Positions 1-9,172 of a DNA stretch of 64,000 nucleotides are shown here, piece after piece. Source of the DNA: Sutcliffiella horikoshii (GTDB lineage Bacteria > Bacillota > Bacilli > Bacillales > Bacillaceae_I); contig NZ_VTEV01000001.1 of assembly GCF_008180725.1 (NCBI RefSeq), forward strand, positions 737,628 through 801,627, written 5' to 3'. Position numbers and translations under genes: made by a program. Position 1 is the stretch's first letter. Each line of letters begins with the position of its first letter. The notes under the pieces are model-generated. The model made no database searches, was not told where the DNA came from, and was given only the letters and a program-made list of their open reading frames with translations.

Positions 1-724
1 TCAAATATATATAATCCCCCGATAATATAATGGAAACGGCAATGATGTATTTTCGGTTGCGTTCTATTGTTTTCCTACTCACATCCACCAAGCCTTCCAA
101 CTGCTTCATTGGCAGCATTTTCTTTTCAAACAGATGGTTTTTCAAGTCTTGGTTTTGTACAAGTGTATGTGCAACCTCAATGGCATTTTGTCTTGCATCC
201 GAATGCTTAGGAGAGCATTCCAAAAGATCTGCAAAGCTAAGGCCAAAATCATTTAACACCGTTTGATAATACTTTATCTCTTCTCTTCGATGTTCTTGAT
301 CAATCTGTTTATTGAATTCTTCTACAGATAAAGTAGCTTCTATTTTGTTAGAAGCATAATCGTCTTGATCTACTTCCTGCTCGGACATTGTAACGGTAAA
401 GTTTTTGCTCTCTTTTCTTATATAGTCAATTACCCTTCGTTTAATGATGAGGTCTGCAAAAGAAATCAAGGAGCTGCCTTTATCTTTGGAGTATTTCTCT
501 ATCGCTTCATTAAAGGCTATCAATCCGATACTGAATTCGTCATCCGTTTCACTAATATACCTTTTACACACGGATGACACTGCTTTAGCGATAAAAGGTT
601 TATATTTATCAATCAAATTGTTTTGTAGTTGAATATTGCCAGCTTGTATTTCCAGCACTTCATCTTCAAGAGTCTTTGTGCGTCGTTTGCCGAATTTAAA
701 AAGTAGGCTCAGCACCGGCTTCAC
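1..724 (-). CDS. sigI: RNA polymerase sigma factor SigI (3' end cut by window edge)
   Basis: Reads from a GTG at 724 (MKPVLSLLFK..., the family N-terminus) with GGAGGAG just upstream, and stays open to base 1 at GDYIYL, so the last few residues lie outside the window. Region 2-like segment (LIxxYKPFIAKxVSSVCKRYI, DDEFSIGLIAFNEAIEKY) and the C-terminal HTH-like segment (VSRKTIERNRKYIIA) match SigI of Bacillus as I remember it. SigI is an alternative sigma factor for heat and cell-wall stress, held by the membrane anti-sigma RsgI, which normally follows and should lie left of this window. No long open frame on the plus strand here is credible. Confidence 0.95.
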   Translation of the reverse strand, partial: MKPVLSLLFKFGKRRTKTLEDEVLEIQAGNIQLQNNLIDKYKPFIAKAVSSVCKRYISETDDEFSIGLIAFNEAIEKYSKDKGSSLISFADLIIKRRVIDYIRKESKNFTVTMSEQEVDQDDYASNKIEATLSVEEFNKQIDQEHRREEIKYYQTVLNDFGLSFADLLECSPKHSDARQNAIEVAHTLVQNQDLKNHLFEKKMLPMKQLEGLVDVSRKTIERNRKYIIAVSIILSGDYIYL

Positions 725-1204
725 CTCTCCTCCTGCTTATCGTTTAACATATTATATAAATAAATGATTTCATAAGCATGTATTAAGAAGGAGGCTTTTT
801 CATCTATAGAAAAAGTCACCTGTCCTATATATAAGGTGTACTTTTATCTATAAAATGTCAATGTAAAAACCTGTTAAGCCGGGACTGGTTGTAATAATAA
901 GTTAATATAAGTAACATTATTCCATCATCCGAATATTCAGAGGTTTTTTTCTTCCAAAAAAATAAGTGTTTTCCTTGTCGATTCAGTCGTTTTTTAGCGT
1001 TATTCTTTGTCCTCCTTTACCGCATTGGCCAATTATCATTGACTAGTCACTTAAATGTTACGTGAATGTTTCAATTTTTTCGGGGGAGAGACAAAAAATA
1101 ATTTTAGAATACTTCGAAATACCTACTATTCTTCTTCGAATAGTTCTTTCGTTTCTTAAAAAAAACTACTAAATCCTTTTAGACTTTAGATGATTGGTTT
1201 ATCC
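725..1204. other. sigI upstream region, no gene
   Basis: No supported gene. The sigI leader contains a perfect 7-bp hairpin (CTTTTTC at 795-801, GAAAAAG at 809-815) about 70 bases before the start codon, and an 6-bp inverted repeat CTATTC/GAATAG at 1126-1143. SigI is autoregulated in Bacillus subtilis; I could not place its promoter here with confidence. Confidence 0.5.
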
Positions 1205-1303
1205 CGTTGTTCCTTTCCTCAAATGGCTTCGCTTTCCTAGGGGCACTGTTGGAGGCTCACGGACCGCCCGCAGGCAAGCGAAGCGCATGGAACGGAAATC
1301 AGC
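1205..1303. repeat. Dispersed GC-rich intergenic repeat, copy A
   Basis: Contains the shared core GGCTTCGCTTTCCTAGGGGC followed by CGGACCGCCCGCAGGCAAGCG, with short inverted flanks (CGTTGTTCC and GGAACGG). Related copies occur at 6758-7105, 10322-10448 and 23209-23330. The short open frame over it is not a gene. Confidence 0.8.
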
Positions 1304-1323
1304 CGTGATTTATGCTTTCTCAT

Positions 1324-2412
1324 CTATGATATATGGATGTGTTTCATTTGGTCATATTTATGTTCGTTATAGTACTTAACCATCATATCAGCTGTTACAT
1401 GGAATGATGGGCAGTTAATATCAGCGTCATCAAGTAACATCCTTGCTTCACTACAATCAAAGCTTCCTTTCCATGTGAAATAATCGAGGGCCTCTCGTTC
1501 CACCTTCAGCCATTTTCTTGCTGTTGGAACGCGCAGGAATGTTCTTGCCAATGGGAGTGGTATAGATCCAGTTGGTGCCTTTTTTAAGAACTTCTCCATT
1601 AGAACGGTATAGGCTTCTCTAATTGAAATTGGCTCGGGGTTGGTCAAGTGTAGGGTCTTACCTTGAGCACGCTTTGAATGGGTCAGATAGCATGTACTTT
1701 TTACAATATAATCAATTGGGACAACGTTAAACTCCGCCTCTCCTTTTCCCAAATGGGGGATTAGTGGTAAAAACCGAAGGGAATGTAGAAAATTTAACAT
1801 AAGATAAGGACCATCGAACTTGGTTGTTTCACCGGTTTGACTATGCCCTTTTACTATTCCTGGACGAATGATGGTGATTGGAAGCTGTTCTTTTTCCCTA
1901 TCCACTAATATTTCCGCTAAATATTTTGTTTCCTCATAGTGATTTTTAAACGAAGCCTCATGTATTAATTCCTTTTCCCGTATCTTTCCTTCCCTTTTTC
2001 CAGCCACATAGGCGGTACTGAAATAGATAAACCTTTCAAGATTCGTCAGTTTCTTTACCCATTTAAGCACTTGCTTTGTTCCGGTGACATTTACTTGATA
2101 GGCGATTTCTTTTTTAACTGCTAAATCATAGATCGCTGCAAGATGATAAACATAGTTTGTTTGTTCTTGTACTAGTTGTTGGTCTTCCGTATTCATATTT
2201 AAATCTGGTTGTGTAATATCCCCTTCCATAAGATGGAACGTTGTCTCAGGGAATTGCTGTTGATAAGTGTGGATGATAGGCACAGACATGCTTTTTTGGG
2301 TTGGCAATACTAATAAAAAAATATTGGTGACATTCTGTTTTGTTAATAACAATTCACGAACCAATTCTTGGCAAATAAATCCTGGGAATCCAGTAAAGAA
2401 GTAGCCACTCAT
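1324..2412 (-). CDS. SDR family NAD(P)-dependent oxidoreductase (thioester-reductase/male-sterility type)
   Basis: 362 residues. The N-terminus GYFFTGFPGFICQELVREL is a Rossmann TGxxGF-type nucleotide-binding loop; STAYVAG and the YEETKYLAE segment (Tyr-x-x-x-Lys) provide the SDR catalytic residues. Extended SDRs of this kind reduce or epimerise acyl, sugar or sterol substrates; the NAD_binding_4-like layout suggests acyl or fatty substrates, but the substrate is not deducible. AAAGGG precedes the ATG. Divergent from ku with a 116-bp gap. No partner gene is close, so it is probably monocistronic. Confidence 0.8.
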   Translation of the reverse strand: MSGYFFTGFPGFICQELVRELLLTKQNVTNIFLLVLPTQKSMSVPIIHTYQQQFPETTFHLMEGDITQPDLNMNTEDQQLVQEQTNYVYHLAAIYDLAVKKEIAYQVNVTGTKQVLKWVKKLTNLERFIYFSTAYVAGKREGKIREKELIHEASFKNHYEETKYLAEILVDREKEQLPITIIRPGIVKGHSQTGETTKFDGPYLMLNFLHSLRFLPLIPHLGKGEAEFNVVPIDYIVKSTCYLTHSKRAQGKTLHLTNPEPISIREAYTVLMEKFLKKAPTGSIPLPLARTFLRVPTARKWLKVEREALDYFTWKGSFDCSEARMLLDDADINCPSFHVTADMMVKYYNEHKYDQMKHIHIS

Positions 2413-2528
2413 ATCAAAACACCCTTTCCAATAATTTTCATATTCATCTTTTACATTAAGGATAAACTACAATGGAGCACCTGAATAGTGCTTTTGTCAA
2501 AATATTAAGATAACTTAGGTGATAAAGC

Positions 2529-3419
2529 ATGCACACAATGTGGAAAGGTTCTATTAGCTTCGGATTGGTCAACATACCGATAAAAATGTATTCTGCCACC
2601 GAAGACAAAGACATAAAACTAAGAACATTGCATAAGGAATGCCACAGCCCCATTAAATACGAGAAAGTCTGTCCAAACTGCGAAAAAGAAGTGGAACAAG
2701 ACGACTTAGTTAAAGGCTATGAGTATGTGAAAGGGAAATATGTCATTTTATCTGATGAAGAGCTGAAACAATTAAAAGAAGAACATGAAGATAAAAGTGT
2801 AAAAATCATTGATTTTGTTAAGCTTGAAGACATCGACCCGATCTACTTCAACCGCTCATACTTCTTAGGACCTGGGGAGAACGGCAGTAAGGCCTATTCA
2901 TTATTAAGAGAAGCGTTGGAGGATTCCAAGAAAATTGGAGTTGCCGAAATTACCATTCGTTCCAAGCAACAACTTGCGATTGTCCGTGTCTATAAGGATT
3001 GTCTTGTTATGGAAACGGTCCATTATCCCGATGAGGTTCGGAATGTGGCAGATGTGCCTAGTGTACCTGAAAGAAAGGATGTGGATAAAAAAGAGCTAGA
3101 TACTGCCATTACGTTAATTGATCAGTTAACCACTGAATTTGACCCAGAAAAGTACCATGATGATTATAGAGAAGCAGTACTCAGACTGGTACAAGAAAAA
3201 ATAAATAAGGAAGAAGGAACAACCACTCCTACTGATTCAGACAAATCTAATGTGGTGGACTTAATGAGTGCATTACAAGCAAGTATCGAAAGAACGAAAG
3301 ACCAAGGCGAGAAACCCGTAAAGAAAAAGACAGAAACAAAGGCTGAAACTCCAGAAAAGAAAACATCGAGTTCCCAACCCAAAAAGAGGACAACCAGAAA
3401 AAAGAAAGCATCTAGCTAA
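2529..3419 (+). CDS. ku: Non-homologous end joining protein Ku
   Basis: 296 residues, starting MHTMWKGSISFGLVNIPIKM, the hallmark of bacterial Ku. Ku binds DNA ends as a homodimeric ring and recruits LigD. The core is residues 1 to about 245; the tail from about 250 is Lys/Thr/Glu-rich (KKKTETK..., TTRKKK), a basic extension common in bacterial Ku. AGGTGA precedes the ATG. ligD starts 54 bp after the stop, so the two form a repair operon; in Bacillus this pair acts in spores. Confidence 0.96.
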   Translation: MHTMWKGSISFGLVNIPIKMYSATEDKDIKLRTLHKECHSPIKYEKVCPNCEKEVEQDDLVKGYEYVKGKYVILSDEELKQLKEEHEDKSVKIIDFVKLEDIDPIYFNRSYFLGPGENGSKAYSLLREALEDSKKIGVAEITIRSKQQLAIVRVYKDCLVMETVHYPDEVRNVADVPSVPERKDVDKKELDTAITLIDQLTTEFDPEKYHDDYREAVLRLVQEKINKEEGTTTPTDSDKSNVVDLMSALQASIERTKDQGEKPVKKKTETKAETPEKKTSSSQPKKRTTRKKKASS

Positions 3420-3472
3420 TAAGTTAGATGTTTTCTTTTGAACAGCGACTTAATAGGAAAGGAGTTATTCTG

Positions 3473-5311
3473 ATGATAAAACCGATGCTACCGACACTTC
3501 ATCAAAACCCTCCGCAAGGGAAGGACTGGGTATATGAAGTCAAGTATGATGGATATCGATGTATCGCTTCCTTAGACACTAATAACGTTAGCCTCCAAAG
3601 CAGAGGCGGAACGGAACTTTCTCCTTCCTTTCCAGACATCGTCCATTTTCTAAAAGACTTAACCGATACAAAAGAGTGGAAAAAAGTGCTTCCCATCACA
3701 ATAGACTGTGAACTTGTTGTGTTAACTTCCCCACGAAAGGCAAATTTTCAGATCATACAAAAACGAGGAAGAACGAAAACAAAGGAAAATATCAGGAATC
3801 TATCCAACGAACATCCAGCCACACTTTTAGCCTTTGATTTACTTGAACTAAATGGAGATACTCAAATCCTGAAAAAATTTTCAGAACGAAAGAAAACACT
3901 TTTACACCTCTTTGAACAGACTGGGTTACCCCTTTCACCTGTTGTGAATAGCGTTTCAAGACTTCAGTATGTTCCATTTTGCAACAACTCACAGGAGTTA
4001 TGGGAGCAAATTAAACTCGAGCATGGTGAAGGACTAATTGCCAAAAAAATTAACAGTACTTACACCTTAGGAAAACGAACAACAGATTGGATTAAAGTAA
4101 AAAATTATAAAACCGTAACATGTTTCATCACTGCTTATCAAAAGGAAAATGGTTACTTTCATGTAGGTGTTTTTAAAGGGGATGAAGTGGAAAGTATTGG
4201 TCTTTTTTCACATGGACTAACATCTGAGGAGAGGTCTGCACTGATTGAAGTCATCAAGCAAAACAGTTACAAAGAGGATGATCAGTATGTATATGTAAAG
4301 CCAGGTATTTGCGTAGAAATATTTTATCTCGAAGTTTATCAGAATCAATTAAGACACCCTGAATTTAGTCGTTTTCGCTTTGATGTCGAGGTGAAGGGGT
4401 GTTCCACTGAAACATTATTCAACCCAACACTTCCTGCTTCTGTTACCATCACGAACCCAGATAAGCCACTTTGGGAAGAGCCGTTGGTGACTAAACAGGC
4501 CTTTATCGATTTTCTTTCTCATTGCTCTCCTTACATGCTTCCATTTCTAAAAGACAGAGCTATGACTGTCATTCGCTTTCCACATGGTATGTTCGGAGAA
4601 AGTTTTTATCAGAAGAATTGCCCTGAATATGCCCCTTCATTTGTAGAAACTCATGGTGATCAAGATATTAATTTTATTTTATGCAACAATATGGAAACCT
4701 TGATTTGGCTTGGCAATCAGCTTGCAATTGAATTTCACGTGCCCTTTCAAACCGTTCTTACAAGTGAGCCTAGTGAGATTGTCTTTGACTTGGACCCTCC
4801 CTCTAAAGAGCATTTTTCCATCGCAGTAACAGGAGCTATGATGATGAAGGAAGTTTTCGATCAACTCAGGTTGCACTCTTTCATAAAAACATCAGGAAGG
4901 AAAGGGCTCCAAGTATACATCCCCTTACCGGATGGACAATTCACCTACCAAGAAACCAGACAATTCACTGAGTTTATTGCAAATTACTTAGTTTCCAAAG
5001 AACCTACTCTCTTTACTGTGGAACGTTTGAAAAAACATAGAGGAAATAGAGTATATGTGGATTATGTGCAGCACGCTGAGGGCAAAACAATCATTGCCCC
5101 TTATTCGCTAAGAGGGAATGACTTGCCAACAGTTGCGACACCCTTGCATTGGAGAGAAGTAAAAGAAAGCTTGAGACCAGAAGAATTCACGTTATTCACT
5201 GTACAAGAAAGGTTGAAGAAACTTGGCGACCCTTTTCAAGATTTCGCCGCAAGTAAAACGACACAAGCATTCCAAGACGTGCTATCCTCTCTAAAAGATT
5301 TACGTCAATAG
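3473..5311 (+). CDS. ligD: ATP-dependent DNA ligase LigD (ligase + polymerase domains)
   Basis: Start chosen at the ATG at 3473 behind GGAAAGGAG (an in-frame ATG at 3428 lacks a site), giving 612 residues, close to the Bacillus subtilis length. The ligase domain is N-terminal: KYDGYR at about residue 24 carries the adenylated Lys. The archaeo-eukaryotic primase-like polymerase domain is C-terminal (about 325-600) with FDLDPP supplying metal-binding Asp residues and SGRKGLQVYIP. No 3'-phosphoesterase domain is present, as usual in Bacillus. Seals double-strand breaks with Ku. Confidence 0.95.
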   Translation: MIKPMLPTLHQNPPQGKDWVYEVKYDGYRCIASLDTNNVSLQSRGGTELSPSFPDIVHFLKDLTDTKEWKKVLPITIDCELVVLTSPRKANFQIIQKRGRTKTKENIRNLSNEHPATLLAFDLLELNGDTQILKKFSERKKTLLHLFEQTGLPLSPVVNSVSRLQYVPFCNNSQELWEQIKLEHGEGLIAKKINSTYTLGKRTTDWIKVKNYKTVTCFITAYQKENGYFHVGVFKGDEVESIGLFSHGLTSEERSALIEVIKQNSYKEDDQYVYVKPGICVEIFYLEVYQNQLRHPEFSRFRFDVEVKGCSTETLFNPTLPASVTITNPDKPLWEEPLVTKQAFIDFLSHCSPYMLPFLKDRAMTVIRFPHGMFGESFYQKNCPEYAPSFVETHGDQDINFILCNNMETLIWLGNQLAIEFHVPFQTVLTSEPSEIVFDLDPPSKEHFSIAVTGAMMMKEVFDQLRLHSFIKTSGRKGLQVYIPLPDGQFTYQETRQFTEFIANYLVSKEPTLFTVERLKKHRGNRVYVDYVQHAEGKTIIAPYSLRGNDLPTVATPLHWREVKESLRPEEFTLFTVQERLKKLGDPFQDFAASKTTQAFQDVLSSLKDLRQ

Positions 5312-5361
5312 AGAGGTAGCAGTGACTGCACTATGTATAGCAGAAAGTAATATTGGAAAGG

Positions 5362-5667
5362 ATGGACACTAAAAAGGAAAAGGTGATTGTCGTGCAAGCC
5401 TTTGCCGTGGTCCATCCCATTATTGAATTAGATGACAGTATCATTATTGAATTTTTAGATGAAACAGAACCTAGGGATAGCCGCAAGTACCGGCTGTTTT
5501 TAGGAAGAAGAACCATGCAAGTGTCTAAGCTGATTGTTTTTCGTCCAACACTGGAGTCCTGGCAGGATATTACATCCATGATTTCTCCCTTTTACTTGGC
5601 ATCACTAAGAACGAAACTGTTGGAACAAACCGCAGACTATCTGGATAAAAAGGATGCTATTTCTTAA
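5362..5667 (+). CDS. Hypothetical protein
   Basis: About 101 residues, not recognised. Start is uncertain: ATG 5362, a TTG at 5353, or a GTG near 5392 preceded by AAGGTG. The body alternates hydrophobic and acidic beta-strand-like stretches (VVHPIIELDDSIIIEFLDE, YRLFLGRR) with no membrane segment or signal. Follows ligD by 50 bp on the same strand and faces the YeiH gene with a 6-bp gap. Confidence 0.55.
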   Translation: MDTKKEKVIVVQAFAVVHPIIELDDSIIIEFLDETEPRDSRKYRLFLGRRTMQVSKLIVFRPTLESWQDITSMISPFYLASLRTKLLEQTADYLDKKDAIS

Positions 5668-5673
5668 TAGTTG

Positions 5674-6657
5674 TCACAATAAATATAGGACGAACAGTAA
5701 ACTCGTGACACCAACAAAAACTGAAGCTATAAAACCAACTACAAAAGGTTTAAGTCCTAAACTGCGAATGTTCTTCCACCTTACTTGAAGGCCGACCCCA
5801 GCCATCACCATGATAATCAGGAATTTCGCAATAGATCCCACATATCTACTGACTGCTTCCGTGATGAGTCCGGTTGAATACAATCCACTCATGAATAAAA
5901 AGCCTAAGATAAAAACTGGAAAGGCTCCTTTCAAACTTTGTGTATTGTCATTTCTGCGAACCATTATAAATGAGATGGCGAGAACGAGAGGAAGGATGAA
6001 CAAGGTACGAACAAGTTTAACGGTTGTAGCAACTTCCCCTACCTCATCTCCAAGTAAATATCCTACCGCCACAACAGATGAAGTATCATGAATGGATGTA
6101 CCTGCCCAAATCCCCATTTGAATAATAGATAACTGAAGCCATTGTCCAAGAACAGGATAAAGAAATGTTGCCAAAATGTTAAAGAAGAAGATGGTGGATA
6201 TCGCATAAGCAACGATGGCTTCCTTTGCCTGTACTACTCCTTTGAAGACGGAAATGGCTGTTGCTCCACAAATGCTGGTCCCGACTCCAATCAACAAGGC
6301 TAACATTTTGTCTATTTTCATCAGTTTACCTACCAATAATGTTACTGCTATCCCTCCGGAAACAACTAGTATGATAACCAGAATGGATTGAGCCCCAATA
6401 TCAAGGATACTGTTAAAGCTTAAAGTCGCACCTAAAAGGACAATCGCTACCTTGAGCCATTTTTTCACGACAGTTGATATTCCTATATTATATTTTTCAT
6501 TTAGTTCAACACTGTTACGGATAATGATTCCAATTAATAGAGCGAATAGTACTCCACCAATTGACGGGAAAAATCCACCTAGTAGTTTGGCCATTAGTGA
6601 GATCACTAGGATGAGTAATATTCCTGGAATCATTTTGTTAATGCTTGTTTTATTCAT
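5674..6657 (-). CDS. YeiH/UPF0324 family membrane protein (putative sulfate exporter)
   Basis: 327 residues, about ten hydrophobic helices. Family features: IPGILLILVISLMAKLLGG, the GGVLFALLIGIIIRN turn, LLGATLSFNSI, ICGATAISVFKG, and WAGTSIHDTSSVVA near residue 190. The family is widespread; a sulfate or taurine-related export role has been proposed but substrate evidence is thin. AGGGG precedes the ATG. Transcribed toward ligD, alone; its upstream region is the nested repeat cluster. Confidence 0.85.
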   Translation of the reverse strand: MNKTSINKMIPGILLILVISLMAKLLGGFFPSIGGVLFALLIGIIIRNSVELNEKYNIGISTVVKKWLKVAIVLLGATLSFNSILDIGAQSILVIILVVSGGIAVTLLVGKLMKIDKMLALLIGVGTSICGATAISVFKGVVQAKEAIVAYAISTIFFFNILATFLYPVLGQWLQLSIIQMGIWAGTSIHDTSSVVAVGYLLGDEVGEVATTVKLVRTLFILPLVLAISFIMVRRNDNTQSLKGAFPVFILGFLFMSGLYSTGLITEAVSRYVGSIAKFLIIMVMAGVGLQVRWKNIRSLGLKPFVVGFIASVFVGVTSLLFVLYLL

Positions 6658-6757
6658 ATCCTAACCCCTAACAATTGTAAATGCACACTTCTCCTATTTT
6701 AAAGAATATAAAAAAGCCTGTCGAGAACTTTCGACAAGCAAAACATTATTATAAAAT

Positions 6758-7105
6758 TGATTTCCGCAAAAGGCTTCGCTTTCCTAGGGGCTAACGAGAG
6801 CCTCCCCGGCTACGCCGAGGCCACTGAAAAATTCTTTTTTTTTTAAGTTTTTTAGACTCCGCTGTTGATTTCCGCAAATGGCTTCGCTTTCCTAGGGGCG
6901 CTGCTGGAGCCTCCTCGGCTACGCCTGCGGGGTCTCCACCTAGCACTATCTCCCTCAGGAGTCTCCGCCTTTTGCTCCAATCAACAGCTATGAATTATAA
7001 AAAATTTTCGTTATCAGTTTTTCAGTGGCCTTGCTACGCCTGCGGGGTCTCCACCTAGCGCTATCTCTCTCAGGAGTCTCCGCCTTTTGCTCCAATCAAC
7101 AGCTA
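6758..7105. repeat. Dispersed repeat copies B, C and D (nested cluster)
   Basis: Copy B (6758-6825), full copy C (6861-6988) and partial copy D (7019-7105) are adjacent. C has perfect 10-base terminal inverted repeats GCTGTTGATT/AATCAACAGC. B ends with GGCCACTGAAAAA and D begins TTTTTCAGTGGCC, an inverted pair around C. C and D share the stretch from CTACGCCTGCGGGGTCTCC to the end almost exactly. Confidence 0.85.
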
Positions 7106-7117
7106 GAAGATTCATTA

Positions 7118-8008
7118 TTATGCTTCTAACCGGTGGAAGTGTTTGCGAAGGCCTTCTCCCAAGACATTAAAGGTTAAAACGGTAAATGCTAACGCTAGTG
7201 CAGGGAAAAACGGGATCCAAAAAGCACGCAACAAATCCCCTCTCGCTTGACCTAGCATTGTCGCCCAATTTAAACTTGTATTCTCAATAATTCCTGATCC
7301 ATAGCTTAACTGGACAAACTGCTGAGTAATAAAAATACTAAAAATACCAAGCTGTCCAATCAGCAACGCAATCCTTCCCATATCAAGGAAAAACTGAACG
7401 ACCAAATCCGGCAAGGCATTCGGCAAATAATACGTTGTAAAAAGAGTGAGCGGAGATACGCCGACAGTGATACCCGCTTCTACATAAGGTGTCTTTTTTA
7501 TCATATGGAACTGACTTTGCAAGACTGTACCCACCCTTCCTACTTCGATTGCTGCCAAAATGACGATCGCCCAGAAGAAGCGGTGTTCATGGAAAAAGAT
7601 GATAGGTAAGCTCAAAAGAATGATTGCTGAAAAAATGACCGGTAAGGCAGAAAACACTTGATTCCACCCTTGAAGAATCCAATGAAATGGACCCTTTTTA
7701 TTTACTGACAGGACTGCTAATGTTATCGCTATTCCATAGCGTAAGGCAGCAACGGTCAAGATTAATCCAAGAGTTTCCCTTGCCCCGACCACTATGATGC
7801 TTAATAGATCCCTTCCCTCTTTATCAGAACCTAATAAAAAATCAGCTGAAGGCTTAAAAGGTGCCGTTTCCACACCGGAGTCCGTGAAAATAATGCGTTT
7901 GGATTCTAATACATTGTCTATAAAAGGCAGGTATGGTCCTATTAAGGTTATTAGTACTAAGAAAAGAAGAAAGCTACATCCTAAGATTAACGTCCAATTA
8001 CGTTTCAT
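7118..8008 (-). CDS. ABC transporter permease, OppC/DppC-like
   Basis: 296 residues; one N-terminal helix, then about five more. The typical coupling segment of binding-protein-dependent permeases is replaced by a loose form (VEAGITVGVSPLTLFTTYYLPNALPDLVVQ at about 175-205, showing the EAA-loop pattern). FLLGSDKEGRDLLS near residue 60 matches the OppC N-terminal motif LGTDxxGRDxxS. Second gene of a two-gene operon with the OppB-like partner 13 bp upstream. No ATPase or binding protein is nearby, so it must borrow them or act otherwise. Confidence 0.82.
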   Translation of the reverse strand: MKRNWTLILGCSFLLFLVLITLIGPYLPFIDNVLESKRIIFTDSGVETAPFKPSADFLLGSDKEGRDLLSIIVVGARETLGLILTVAALRYGIAITLAVLSVNKKGPFHWILQGWNQVFSALPVIFSAIILLSLPIIFFHEHRFFWAIVILAAIEVGRVGTVLQSQFHMIKKTPYVEAGITVGVSPLTLFTTYYLPNALPDLVVQFFLDMGRIALLIGQLGIFSIFITQQFVQLSYGSGIIENTSLNWATMLGQARGDLLRAFWIPFFPALALAFTVLTFNVLGEGLRKHFHRLEA

Positions 8009-8021
8009 CGTTTCCGTTCAC

Positions 8022-8939
8022 CTACCTTGGTTCAAGTTTCTTCATAAATAGAATGGAAATGACTTGCGAGATAAATACAATAACCATAAAACTTAAACCG
8101 AACCCGATAATAAGTCCCGACTCATTCACATAACGCATACTTCCTGATAAAGAGCTTTTAACATCGAGTGCCTGAAACATTCTATAGGCTGCTCCCCTGT
8201 AATCCAGAAACCATTCCACTATAAGAAGATTGGATAATAAATAGAGCATGACAGCTGGAAGATTGGACATGATTGGATAAAGGCTGTTTTTTAGCATGTG
8301 CTTCCATAACACTTTTTCTTTTGACAACCCTTTGGATCGGGCAACTTGAATATACGGTTTCCCTTTTTCGTTCCCAAGCGTTGCGGAGGTGATCCTCGCA
8401 ACATAGAGCATCGGATACAATGACACCAATAAACCCGCTATCAAGAAACTAAACCAATGAGTATAGCCAAACAATTTAATAAATGGGAAATGAAAAATAA
8501 TTACCCATTGCAGGCAGAGAATTAAAAAGAAATCCGGAATTGATTGGATGAGCCACGTCAACCCTTTTCCAAACACATTCCATCCATTATTCCGGTCATA
8601 AAAGTCGAAAATCCCCTTTAGTATTCCAAAGATTATAGTGATAGCACATGCTGCCACTATTACTTTCAGGCTTCTTCCTAAATGAGGCCAGAGTTCCTCT
8701 TCTGCCGGTTTATTATACCTTGTCATACCTAGTGTATTATTTTCTTTTACATCATTAAAAAAAATAGAAATATTGTGTTGATATGCTGTCCACGAAAAAT
8801 CATACCCATACTCAAGCGTTTGAGCCCTTCCATGAACAGCTATGTCAGGCTGTCTTGGAAACAAGACTGCCAATATAAGTAACACAGCAATAAACAAAAA
8901 GAACAGAAAGGACTTTGTTATTTTCCATAGTACCCCCAT
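8022..8939 (-). CDS. ABC transporter permease, OppB/DppB-like
   Basis: Start taken at ATG 8939 (MGVLWKITKS) behind GGGGGGAAG; the frame is open further upstream. 305 residues, one N-terminal helix plus five. The EAA-type loop reads YIQVARSKGLSKEKVLWKHMLKN, which closely follows OppB (ARAKGLSxxxVxxxHxLRN). Likely a heterodimer with the downstream OppC-like protein for a peptide or nickel-type substrate. Orphan pair: no ATP-binding or solute-binding subunit in this window. Confidence 0.82.
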   Translation of the reverse strand: MGVLWKITKSFLFFLFIAVLLILAVLFPRQPDIAVHGRAQTLEYGYDFSWTAYQHNISIFFNDVKENNTLGMTRYNKPAEEELWPHLGRSLKVIVAACAITIIFGILKGIFDFYDRNNGWNVFGKGLTWLIQSIPDFFLILCLQWVIIFHFPFIKLFGYTHWFSFLIAGLLVSLYPMLYVARITSATLGNEKGKPYIQVARSKGLSKEKVLWKHMLKNSLYPIMSNLPAVMLYLLSNLLIVEWFLDYRGAAYRMFQALDVKSSLSGSMRYVNESGLIIGFGLSFMVIVFISQVISILFMKKLEPR

Positions 8940-9172
8940 GACTTCCCCCCATAATCCCACGAAATCCGAAACACTTTCAATATAGTAAAATACTACCACT
9001 AATCGCTCTGTAATTCCATTAAAAAATTAATAATTCTGACCATTCAACCTCTATACTATCCGTTGAAATCTTTAAAACTTCGTAGTAATATAGTGATTTA
9101 TGATAGATTTGATAAAAATTCACTTGCCAAAAAACAATATTAAATGCACCCACCCTAAGGAGGTTTGTGCCT

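Noticed and set aside
1194..1379. 61-residue plus-strand ORF
   Set aside because: It lies in dispersed repeat copy A and the end of the oxidoreductase gene; composition fits the repeat, not a protein.
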